A stretch of DNA of 64,000 bases from Stratiolaelaps scimitus. Lineage: Eukaryota > Arthropoda > Arachnida > Mesostigmata > Laelapidae. Location: assembly GCA_019614645.1 (NCBI GenBank), contig JABWDB010000011.1, forward strand, positions 1,909,501 through 1,973,500. Reading direction: 5' to 3'. The notes beneath the pieces are model-generated. The model was not told the DNA's origin. It made no database searches and was given only the letters and a program-made list of their open reading frames with translations. How positions within the stretch are numbered: position 1 is the first letter of the stretch; every line of letters begins with the position of its first letter. The position numbers and the translations under genes are program-made. This document shows, one piece after another, positions 34,890 through 44,419 of this stretch.

Positions 34890-37320
34890 CGTACGAGAGG
34901 AGACTGCCGCAATGTCGAACGTTCGGGCAGACTCCCTGCAGCAGGGGGAGCGGACCGTGGTAAGCCTGATGGATTGATGCTGCCGAGCGCAAGAGGATGC
35001 TGCACCGCGAGGCTAGATTCGGCTGTAGGTGTTCGTCGAAACGGGCTCCGTTTGCCCACCCATGGCTGAAGGCTGATTCGACGAGCATCAGAGGCGGCGC
35101 AGCTAGCGGCGGGCCCACTAATTAATATCATCTCGATGCTTCTCGGACGCTAGGGAAGCAGTCGTTGGCTGCTTGGCCGGCCTGTCTGCCTTCCAAAGTG
35201 TAGTCTCCATATCTCGCCTTCTCCAACTTTCTCTCTCTCGATTTCTCGCTCAGTGCTCTCATTTCGCGCACAGCTTCCCGCTTGCAGCAAACCGTGTGTT
35301 CATCGGGCTACCGTCCTGCTGTATGCATCTACTGCCTGGCAAGTGAGCTGATGCTGTTTGTTGGCTGGGGCGAGACTGGCACTACCGCGATGCAATGGAA
35401 CGGCACCGTACAGCTCCAGCGGGGAGCGCCTTCTTTGGGAGGTGGAGGCCCCCGACGTCCGTCCAACCACCCGTCCGCCGGCTTCTCGTGCACACTCAGC
35501 GCGCACTGGCTACCCCAGCGAGGCTAAACTGCTTGCTGAGATGGCTGTCATCATCGTCGGCGGAGGCGCAAGCAACGGCGGTCGTCCTCGTTCCGATGGC
35601 GGAGTTCTCTCCCTTCAGCAGTTCGCCAAAGACCGATCTTGCCGGTCGGGTACCGCCCTTTGGCCGTTGCAGCTTAAGCCAGAGCTGCTCCCATACTGCT
35701 CTACCCTAGACTAAGGAGCTTGAGCAGGCATCATTTACGTGCTAAGAGGGCTGGGACGAGGGGGAGTTAGCTGGAACCGGCAAGTGACTTCATATGTTTA
35801 TAAACGGCTCGTAGACGAGTGGGACCTAAGGTGGCCCGCTACCCTCGCAGAGTCAAGTCAGCCTAAGCTTGACGAACTAACTGGGAGATGCTCGCTACCT
35901 ATGCCGCAGTGGGAAGGTGGACCCACTAAGTCGGATAGCATATAGGACGCTTAGACGCTGGTGTTGCGTATCGAGGTCCTCCACGTACGTTCGGGGCAAA
36001 GGTGAAGCCCCGGTAGAAAGCTGGAAAAAAAAACGTTTAGAAAGAGGTTAGTACGTGTTGTCATAGACGCGGAACATATTTGCCCCGTGTATTGTTTCTC
36101 CCCTGCTGCAGCCACCGAAAACCGCCAGCCGACACATGTGCAATAACTACGATACGGTAGCTGGATAGAAGCCCCGCTCGTACGGGCAAACCGACGACTG
36201 GTGGCTGTAGATTGTAGACAAACATAGGAGCTCGTAACGCGCTGCCAGTCTACGAAGGGACCGGCTATCATCCATGCGACCATACCTGCTGCGAGCTATT
36301 GCGGAATACCCGCCTTCTTGCTAAGGATACCAATCCCAAAATGGACGAGAGAATTGTGATGAAATGAAAGCTGAGATAACTGACGCTTGGCTGTAGTGCC
36401 TATTACCGTCGTATGAGGTCGCACTTCTGTTTTATGTGTCTGTCTGGTCCCTATGACTAAGAAGGCGGATAACGGGCGTGTGATTCCTTCGGATTCCCTG
36501 CTGCGAGTCGGCTTATATGCAATGAAACTGACTGCTGTAGACAACAGAGGTAGTATCTGGTCGCATTTGGCCACGCTGCTATCATTGCCCAGAAGGTGGT
36601 GTATTGCTGCCGTTGTACAATTAGCAGTTAAGCTCAATTTCGAATGTAAGGTGGCCAAAAATCGAGGGAGCTGAAGGTTTGCCTGTTGCTTTGCCTAAGG
36701 TTTCATCCAGCTACCCATCTTTGGGTTCGCCATTACACGAACCAAGTACCGCTATCCTGCTGGTACTGCAGTTACCTTCGTTTCCTCGAGAAGCTCGACG
36801 CCTGTTGCAACGCCCACAGAGCATGTGTATGGTGGAGGACAAAATGCCGCCTACGTCTGAGTGTCTGCTTTGTCTCAGAGAGTCTTTGGTAGCGAATGCT
36901 TTTAGTGAAATGAAGAAGCGAGGAACAAATCAATGGGATAAATTAGCAAAGCGCAAGAACACAACGGCCGGCCTGGCCCTCTCACGCCCCACCCCGCGTT
37001 ACCGGATGACCCTCTACCGCCGGCCGGTCGGACTCCGCTCGTTGTTGGCTGATTCCAGTGCTCCCCTTTATCGAATACCCCTCCTCCGAGCCTCTCTGGG
37101 GCACTCGTGCTGGGGGGTGAACGCAATCGGCTCTTTGGGTCTTCTTTAGGTTGAACTCCGATCCTTCAGCCTCCCTACCCTGCTCTGTGCCATCTCGGCC
37201 CCTCTTGACGTCAGCTGCAGGGAGTTAGAATGCCACCCAACCTCGACTGAACTAGCTAGCGTGGCGGTTGAGCATAAAAGCAAACCGAGAAGGAACCCCG
37301 CGGGATGGGCCGTGACACTG
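34890..37320. other. No gene recognised
   Basis: GC-rich to mixed DNA with frames of 70-156 codons on both strands and no motif. A TC-rich patch lies at 35229-35243. Confidence 0.5.
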
Positions 37321-37322
37321 GA

Positions 37323-37853
37323 TCAGATTTTAGGTAGTAACAAAGTAACCTGACGGCGTGCCTCTGCCATCAGTGTGTACCGAGTGCACCCTCCCACCAC
37401 CGGCCATAATGACGCTCTCCTGAGCCGGCCATCTCTATCTCCCTTGTGGTGGAGATGTCCTCGCGGCGGTCTTCCAACTTTGCCAGCCGTCGCCTGCGAG
37501 CGAGAACTTGCAGGCAGCAAAAACCTGCTCGCTCGGAGTGACGCCGCAGAGCTGAATTCCCTCCTATGTGCAGTTTTCTTTGTGTCGTCTGACGTCGATG
37601 CATGGAGCCTCGGTTTCGCCTCTCCTGGGGCGAGGCTGACCATAACAGGTCGTGATGTACTTAGCCTAACTGGTGAACACACAGCGAATACGCAGGTCTT
37701 CGCCGGGCGTCGCGCCCTCACGCCGGCCAGGCCAGCCTCTTCAAGCTTCGCCACGACCGGAGTTTCCCCCTCGATCGCCCTGCCGCCTCGGCTGGTGTTC
37801 TGGCCCAGACATCGTCCGAGACGATGACTCCCTCTTCGCTCGCCACCCAGCAA
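37323..37853. other. Stop-poor block open on both strands
   Basis: The minus strand is open for 176 codons and the plus strand for 150 (37375-37827) over the same DNA. Neither frame starts with ATG. Both translations are moderately balanced, so at most one is real, and I cannot choose. No family is recognised. Confidence 0.3.
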
Positions 37854-38102
37854 CTACCTTATGAGGCGCGATCTAAGAGGTAGCCAGTGGACGCAGCGTC
37901 GTCCGCCTCTCCCTCGGCTTTTTTAACCCTCGTCCTGTCAGCTGGTTAGATTTCATGGCCGACTGGGCTGTCGACGACTCACCAAAGGGGGTAAACCGAA
38001 GGGGACTGTTCTTTCCCCGTTGTCGTCTCGAAGAGAGCGAAAGAGGGAGAGAGAGGAACAAGCCGGCTTTTGTTGCTAGCGTATCTTCTCCTTTTTTTGG
38101 TG

Positions 38103-38103
38103 C

Positions 38104-38137
<34 letters not shown>

Positions 38138-38140
38138 GTA
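38103..38140. repeat. Interrupted (TA)n tract
   Basis: A TA tract broken by TGTA, preceded by tgca and ending in tgtacgc. This form, TA repeats with TGTA breaks inside GC-rich DNA, recurs at 39014-39080, 59080-59113 and near 62695. Confidence 0.95.
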
Positions 38141-38264
38141 CGCACCCACGCCAATGGTCTGGCCGTCGCCACGCTGATCCAGCCATTTTAGCGGGCACGG
38201 GTGCTCCGTCGTCGGCCAATGGAGGATTTGAATTTCAAATGAACTTTCTTTGAAGACACCAGCA

Positions 38265-38290
<26 letters not shown>
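38265..38290. repeat. (AG)13 microsatellite
   Basis: A pure AG tract of about 26 bases, followed by A/G-rich DNA to 38340 and a CAG patch at about 38417-38430. Confidence 0.95.
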
Positions 38291-38296
<6 letters not shown>

Positions 38297-38448
38297 GAAA
38301 GTGAAGGAGAGCGACAGAGAAAAATCTAGAAAGAAAGAGTATTATACTAAGGGGAGCGGAGTAGACGACGAGGTCAGCGGTTACGGGAATGACGTCCACA
38401 CAGAAACAGCGGTGACAGCAGCAGCAGCAGCAACAATAACAGCACCAG

Positions 38449-38886
38449 TTGTATATCGAGGCTCCGCAGAAGGCCCCCGGGCGCCGTGCAGATGGAAGTC
38501 GTTCTCTAAGAGACCGACCATGCGGAGTAGAGAGAGGGGGGGGGGCAGAGACGAGGGCTGGCTTGCTTGCCTTGCCGAAACAAGGTAAAGCTGCAGGAGG
38601 TGTGTGGCAGCCGATTGTGTGCCGCGCCTGTGAGCCTGGGAGGTGGGCGACCTGTACACAGTGGCTAGCGACAGACTCGGCCTGGCCAGGTAAGCAGCAT
38701 GACGCGGGACGCCCCCACGCCTTGCTGAACCCCCGGCGATTTTGGGGGCCGCCATATGTAGATCGCATGACGGAACGCGAACCCTTTCCCAAAATTCTCT
38801 TCCCCCTCGAAGCTGCTCCTCGAAGGGAGCTGTACGAGCTAGCGACCCAGCAAGCCTCGTTCGCCCAGATTTACCCCGGGTGGTGA
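38449..38886 (+). other. 145-codon open frame, coding-like 3' part
   Basis: The frame begins without ATG. The last 50 residues (…PPYVDRMTEREPFPKILF…, then RRELYELATQQASFAQIYPGW) have balanced composition with few low-complexity residues. The first 90 are Gly/Arg/Ala-rich. A gccag|gtaagc donor-like site at about 38688 lies within it, and several minus frames overlap. No family is recognised. Confidence 0.12.
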
Positions 38887-39013
38887 GAGTCGATGGGGAA
38901 CTGCCGGTGCATCCCTACCCTACGAGAAGTTTCTTGTTTTCGTTGACTGCACTCTCCTGTTGAGCAGGGAGAGGGAACTCTGTAGGGAATGCATGTACGC
39001 GGCCACATACATA

Positions 39014-39016
39014 CAC

Positions 39017-39080
<64 letters not shown>
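39014..39080. repeat. Long (TA)n tract
   Basis: About 67 bases of TA repeat with ACA and TTA interruptions. Likely a slippage-prone microsatellite. Confidence 0.97.
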
Positions 39081-39082
<2 letters not shown>

Positions 39083-39089
39083 TATGTAC

Positions 39090-40420
39090 GGGAGTGGATG
39101 ATGCTGATGCGCAGACTGGGAGCTGGGAGAAAGCATGCGGGACAGAGAGATTAACGGGGAGCACTGCTCAGCTAAGGCAGAAGGGTCAGACGCTGGGAAG
39201 GGTATCCAGGTCTACAGCACCACTGCGTTGGCAACTCGATGGAAGTGAATTCGTGCAGAAATGGATGGTAAGGGTAACGATAGTTGAAGTGTAATTTGTT
39301 ACCAGTGGTAACAGTATAATCTGTTAACAGTAGCAGTTGCAGTGATCTGCTATATTGGCTAATCGCTACGATCGAGATAATACTGCTACACTACTTGTAT
39401 CTATCTGATATTACGTGACGTCCGCCGTTCGCCGCGCTGCTGATCGATGAACATCGATTCGATTCGGGCGGCTTTAGCGTGTCTTTGTTGACAACGACAA
39501 CGACGAGAATCGCAGTGGTGTGTTAGCGCTGAGGATCGATGTTAGCCAACTTTGTTGCGATGAGATTCGTTATTGTTTGCGTTGGCGTGTTAGGCAGAGC
39601 CGCAATGCTCGGTGGTGATGCGAGAGCTCTTTGCGCACGTCGTGCTCTCCATATCTAGCATGTTTATTTTGAAGCGATCCGGTCATAGAATGCCAAAAAC
39701 CAACAGGAGTTATGTGGCCGCCGATCGGTACTCCGCGTCGTCTATGACACCAGTCTCGGAAGGGCGACTAAGTTCCAACTAAACCATGCGAAGCCAGCCG
39801 CACTTCATAAACAACAAACATGTTGCAATCGCCTTGCGCTAGCGAAGTCCGTTGTGCAACGTGTCCCCTCCTGATGCTGGGGCTTAAGTCGCGACGCACA
39901 CTTGTTCGTGTCGCGGTTGCACGGTGCGTTTTGCACCCGCGGCAGCTCGTAACACGAAAGATCCCTGGACGGTTTGTACATTGCAATTAATTTCACTTTG
40001 TTCCGGAGCCCGCTGTCGCCGGCTCGTGCTGTGAATATGACAGAATACGCCATCACAGCCGGTGGCGCCGCATCGTGCTTGGAATGAAAATTAGCGGTTG
40101 CAACAGTAAACCTCGACCTGCAGACAGACTCATCCTAGTGGAACTACGGAACGACGGTGCGGAAGCAATGGGCTCATGGCATTGGATAGAAGTCTGCATC
40201 CCGAGCCCAGCACCTCTTTCACTTCAACGACCCAACGCGGAGTTGCCAAGTCGCTGTGTCCCGATGCTGTTTCTAAGCTTCACCCGCACTAGGGTGAAGC
40301 CATTAGTGGTGTAGCTTCGCTGAGCAACTGTTATCATGGTTCAAGATGAAGTTGGCTCGGACAAACGACTGAGGCATAAAAAAAATTAACAGGCGGAAAC
40401 GCTGCCAGCCAGCCATTACC
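39090..40420. other. No gene recognised
   Basis: Stops are frequent from 39300 to 39760 in all frames. The later part has short mirrored frames and the hairpin at 40277. Confidence 0.5.
40277..40300. repeat. 9-bp hairpin, 6-base loop
   Basis: gcttcaccc and gggtgaagc pair exactly around gcacta. The sequence after it is not T-rich. Confidence 0.9.
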
Positions 40421-40426
40421 AATTAA

Positions 40427-40711
40427 CGATTGGGCCAGCTGGGCTTATGTAAAATTATCATGTGTACTGCCAAAAAGCATGATACAACGACGCTTCCGAT
40501 TGTGATAGATACATTAGTGGATAAGCAGCGTGATCTCATTATTATTTGTGGTCAAGGTTTAATTAGATGCAATTCAATTGAGATGCTCCTCGTGCTACAC
40601 CTCCTCATTGTTACGTCACCGCTAACGAGACTATACTTCACAAAGCGCATCGAGCGTCATTCTGGCTCTCAGCGTAGCGCGTCATCGCCGCTAGCCGTCA
40701 TTGGTGGGTAG
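40427..40711 (+). other. Coding-like open segment, unrecognised
   Basis: About 94 codons are open from 40427, without an ATG at the start (ATG only some 10 codons in). The first 65 codons are not GC-rich, and the translation looks protein-like: TTTLPIVIDTLVDKQRDLII, then IEMLLVLHLLIV. Hydrophobic stretches alternate with charged ones, but I see no known motif. It could be an exon or an old transposon fragment. No competing long frame lies on the minus strand here, which is unusual for this window. Confidence 0.22.
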
Positions 40712-40853
40712 CTCTGATTCGTTTTGTCAGTTCGCGATGACGAGCCGGCTCCACGAACCCGTCCGTGGTGACATCCACGCCTATACACATGTTTTTGTAT
40801 CTGTCAACCTTATGCCTGCGTCTCTCTGCGTGTGCGCGCATTAGCACGATTTC

Positions 40854-40856
<3 letters not shown>

Positions 40857-40895
<39 letters not shown>

Positions 40896-40919
40896 GAGAG
40901 AGAGAGGAAGAGAGAGAGA
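40857..40919. repeat. (GA)n microsatellite, about 63 bases
   Basis: The longest GA tract in the window, pure for about 36 bases and then interrupted by GT and GGAA. Confidence 0.97.
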
Positions 40920-40984
40920 CTGACTCAGCGAGTCAGTTTAGGTTAATGGAGAGGACCGGAGCATGCGCGTAAATCCGATTTCGC

Positions 40985-41470
40985 CGCCGCCGCCGTCGTC
41001 GTCGTCGCGAAAACGCAAAATAAGCACCCCCGGACATCAGGCGCCTGTGGCAGGAGTCGCGTCTCTATTGCGCTCCCGTGTACACATGTGTGCGTGCCTG
41101 TCCAAGACAGGGAACGGTCTGCCAACGGTCGATCTAAGCGAGAGTGGCCGGCGCCACTCATCCCCACGCTAGTGTACGCACGGGGGGAATCCTTCTGTGC
41201 GCCCAATGGCGGGGGCGGGACACACGGTCTGGTCCGGCCATGGACCCAGGATTGGGCAACGTTGACGTCTGCGAGCATGTCTGAGAACAGACGGCATACA
41301 CGGAGGCGTTGGTTCATCGCTGGTGCTGCTGCTGGCGTGGCGTCGGCTGGCACAACGGGTTGAACGTTGACGGGAACGCAGCGGGCGAAAGAGGGCCAGG
41401 CGGCAGGGGGCGCCACCGCGGCGAATCAGCATATTTGAATTTTTGGTCGCGGTGTTCATTTGAAATTTGA
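40985..41470. other. Trinucleotide-rich GC block, no gene called
   Basis: Starts with CCG/TCG repeats (40983-41008). Open frames on both strands (40943-41416 minus, 41088-41363 plus, 41169-41627 minus) are Ala/Pro/Arg-rich. Confidence 0.5.
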
Positions 41471-41471
41471 A

Positions 41472-42026
41472 ATGCAAAATACCGAGGATCCTTACTACCT
41501 CAGCAGAAGCAGTCGTAGTAGTGGTAACGGTGGCGGCGGTGGCGGCAGGGCAACGCTGTCGAAGCATGCTAACCGGCGGTGGCCTCAGCGATTCGGAAGT
41601 CGGGGACCGCGATCGTTGGGCGTTCACCGAACGCAGAGCACCAGCGGCAGCTGGAGGCGGCTCGGTGCTCGTTGGCTTCCTCCCCGAGCGTTTTCACTCT
41701 TGCCAAAGTGTGGAGTTGGAGGACAACTAAACGGCGGTGTGGTGCGGTGCGGCCCGCGAATCGGTGCTAAGCAGGCCGCCATCCCACCGAGCTCAGTACT
41801 TCGACGACCCACGGACAGCAAGCGCCTACCTAAAGCTTATCTTGCTGGTAGGCAAGGGTCGGCAATACGGGCAAAGCAGAGGGGTAAAGGCAAAGCAAAA
41901 CCAAGTAAAAACGCGCCGGGGAATATCGACAAGGGGTTGGCAAATACGCGACGACGACGGTTAATCGTGCAACTTGAAGGTAAGTTCGCGCCCGTCGAGC
42001 GACCTGACGAACGGCTTCGAGCGTAA
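41472..42026 (+). CDS. Candidate ORF with splice donor, up to 184 aa
   Basis: An ATG with G at -3 opens 184 codons. The start (MQNTEDPYYLSRSSRSSG) leads into a Gly run from a (GGC/GGT)n patch, then a basic Arg/Lys-rich middle (KRGKGKAKPSKN-like cluster near residues 138-148). A strong donor-type site, ttgaag|gtaagt, lies at 41979/41980, so the frame could be a first exon ending there. A second gtaagttcgcg occurs 43 bases downstream (42023-42033). No domain is recognised, and other frames on both strands overlap. Confidence 0.2.
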   Translation: MQNTEDPYYLSRSSRSSGNGGGGGGRATLSKHANRRWPQRFGSRGPRSLGVHRTQSTSGSWRRLGARWLPPRAFSLLPKCGVGGQLNGGVVRCGPRIGAKQAAIPPSSVLRRPTDSKRLPKAYLAGRQGSAIRAKQRGKGKAKPSKNAPGNIDKGLANTRRRRLIVQLEGKFAPVERPDERLRA

Positions 42027-42288
42027 GTTCGCGGGAGCTAGGTTCGAGAGTCGGCTCCGCCGTACAGTTGACGTTGATAACGAATCTTCGCAGCTGAAGA
42101 AGCAGATGAAGTTGAGCACGGTCGAGTTGATGTCTGTCAGCCATCAGGCCAGCCAGACTCCCCCCCGCCACGAGTGGCAGGACGCACGTTGATCTATGAG
42201 GAATTTGTCGACGTTGAATAAAAATGTATGATGATATTCGTAGCGATCTCTGCCTTCGTCATATGGCGGGACTGGTATAAGCAAGCGA

Positions 42289-42310
42289 ATTTGAACGAGT
42301 TCGTTCAAAT
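42289..42310. repeat. 22-base palindrome with 2-base centre
   Basis: atttgaacga and tcgttcaaat are exact reverse complements separated only by gt. Confidence 0.92.
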
Positions 42311-42493
42311 CGAGGTCGGGAAGGGCCGCAGAAGGGAAATAGGTCGGGGCGTCATTTCGAATGAAACCCGTGTATTTTGACGACATCTGCACCCCCTGCC
42401 CTCCCTGCGGCAAAATGTACACGGGACCTATGTTAAGGGAGGGGGACGTGGTCGTTGGGTCGGATCAATTTAAATGTAAAATCGTGTATTACT

Positions 42494-42571
42494 AGATTGA
42501 GATATATAACTAATAATAACTTTTCCTTAGAGAGAAAGAGATAGAGAGAGAGAGAGAGATTGAGATATATA
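42494..42571. repeat. 15-bp direct repeats flanking a GA tract
   Basis: agattgagatatata occurs at 42494-42508 and at 42557-42571. The 48 bases between them hold an AT-rich segment and an A/G tract (42531-42556). The arrangement could be a small duplication, or flanking repeats of a lost or inserted element. Confidence 0.9.
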
Positions 42572-43106
42572 GTACGTAGTAAGAAGTAGCTGATCGAAAA
42601 GTGACATCTTAAGAACAGCCTGGGGCTAGCAGGCCCGCCCTCATCATTAGCCACCGTAGGACATGAGATGAGCGTAGTCTCGAGAGATGCGAGTAGTCTC
42701 GTCAAATACGAATCGTCAGCGGTTGTCTGTTGTGCGTTTTCGGTTCCGGTGTTCAATGGTTAGCCGTTGTGCTCGGCATTGTCATTTTGAATTTGGGATA
42801 AAAACAAGAATGTCGCTTACTGTCGTACGTCAATAGCAAAAGCCAACAACTACATCGAAGTGTAGAAGCGCACCGTCAGTGCGTCTCGAGAAGGGCATGG
42901 GTGTCATTGGTCTGTTCAAAAGTGATATCGAACAGCACGTGCCCCTCGAAGTTTATGGATTTATAAAGGGGTGTATATTCTGTCCATCTAATTCCATCGT
43001 TTAAGGCGATTTGGCGTATGAGCCGGTAGTCGGATCCAGCCGCTGACTGATCAAGCTTGTTAACGCCTTTCGGGCGCCCAAAAGAGCCCGCCAGCCTTGT
43101 TTGTGT

Positions 43107-43123
43107 GATCTAACGATTAGATC
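43107..43123. repeat. 7-bp hairpin, 3-base loop
   Basis: gatctaa and ttagatc pair exactly around cga. Short enough to be chance. Confidence 0.85.
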
Positions 43124-43489
43124 GTGCTGCACCTAACGAACTGCAAATAGCAGCGTGTGTAATTGTACAGAGTGAGTGTTCGAGGTGGCCTTCACAATTT
43201 CACCAGTCCGTTAAACACATAGATGGGCCGCACTGCAGGGGAGAAGCAGGCGGCTAGTCGTGAGGTGTGTAGGTTTTGCATACTTCGCGGACATGACACT
43301 GTGATCGGGACACTGGGGGAATCGGGCTTAGGTAGTGCAGAAAGGACACGTACGAGAGGGAATACGCCGTATATAGTATTTGATTTCGTTGACACCAAGA
43401 CGGAACCCTGTAAAGCATCGAATCTGAGAACTTCGCCGCTGGAAGGTGTAGTAAAAACTTGGAGAGAGAAAACGTTAGTGAGTTAATAT

Positions 43490-44417
43490 GATCTCATACT
43501 CAGCAAGAGCTACAGAAGAAGAAGAAGAAGAAGAAGACCGCTTGCTGGCAATCATGAAATCGATGAAGTCGAGGGAAGGGTCACTAAGCGGACTAACTCA
43601 TCATTATAACGAAGATTACAGCCGAAACCAGGACCAGAGACACCAACGAACAGAGCCTCATCTGGATCAAAACTAAAAAAAGACAAGTATGGCAGGACAA
43701 AGAAAATTTCGACAAGGAGATAACAAAAGGCAGTGTACCTATACGAGAGTCAAGGAACGGGTTGAAGAATAGGACGCCGTTTAGAGGCCTGTTCCCAAGA
43801 GACGAACTCTCAGAGATGAGAAAATTGGCACAGCAGGTCTATCCAACAAGGACAGGGATGCCGGATTGAGGCCAGTGCGATGAGGGATTCCCGACTGCCA
43901 AACAGGGGACAATGCATTTCTAGTCACAAGGCGGGGAATGACGGCACAGATGTTCGAGAGAGGTCGGCGAGGCGAACCCCCAAACCTCCGATGGAGTGAC
44001 CAAATCATGAAGTTGCACAGACGACGTGGAGAGCGTATTCATACTAACGACAAGCCCTCGGATGCTGCATAATGAGAATGCAGAAATAACCAATGGCTAT
44101 TCGTGTTATTACTATTGGTGCACACTTGTTCAAAAGGCGGCGTCTCTTCTCGCTGATTGTAGCACCGTTATACTGCGGACGACAGACAACGATCAGCGCA
44201 GAACGGCAAGAAATCGAAGAGCTCAACATATCATATAGTTTGTCCTCTGCATCCGGTAGTAGGATAAAACATCCTCAGCATTTCGTGATACGATGATGAA
44301 GGCGTTTGTGATAGGGGACGTAGGGTCAAAGCAATCTTCAAGAGGGTACCCAAAGATGTACGAGAAGTAGAAGCTGAATGGGAGGAAGCTGTGTGGGAGG
44401 TGAGCGGCGAGGGATAA
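43490..44417 (+). pseudogene. Frameshifted coding-like stretch, possible retroelement remnant
   Basis: Successive plus-strand frames carry protein-like translation, each picking up roughly where the last ends: 43488-43676 (Glu run from (GAA)7, then RLLAIMKSMKSREGSLSG), 43621-43866 (IWIKTKKRQVWQDKENFDKE), 43884-44072 (GMTAQMFERGRRGEPPNLRW followed by SDQIMKLHRRRG), 44093-44296, and 44289-44417 (RRVKAIFKRVPKDVREVEAE, then WEEAVWEV). The RGxxxEPPxxRWSDQI-like piece resembles the RGRPxxRWxDxI motif often seen near the C-terminus of non-LTR (LINE) reverse-transcriptase ORFs. That is a similarity by eye only; no catalytic YADD or endonuclease motif is visible. The reading is an old, frameshifted element or pseudogene; a multi-exon gene is less likely because frames change without splice-like junctions. 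Confidence 0.35.
43515..43537. repeat. (GAA)7 microsatellite
   Basis: A pure GAA trinucleotide run, read as poly-Glu in the frame starting at 43488. Confidence 0.95.
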
Positions 44418-44419
44418 TG

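Larger units (their letters stand above)
42030..43480. other. No gene recognised; AT-rich 42465-42600
   Basis: Includes an almost perfect 22-base palindrome, a GA tract flanked by 15-bp direct repeats and a small hairpin, each listed separately. A plus frame at 43223-43486 (87 codons) has balanced composition and sits just upstream of the 43490 coding-like stretch. It may belong to the same degraded element. Confidence 0.45.
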
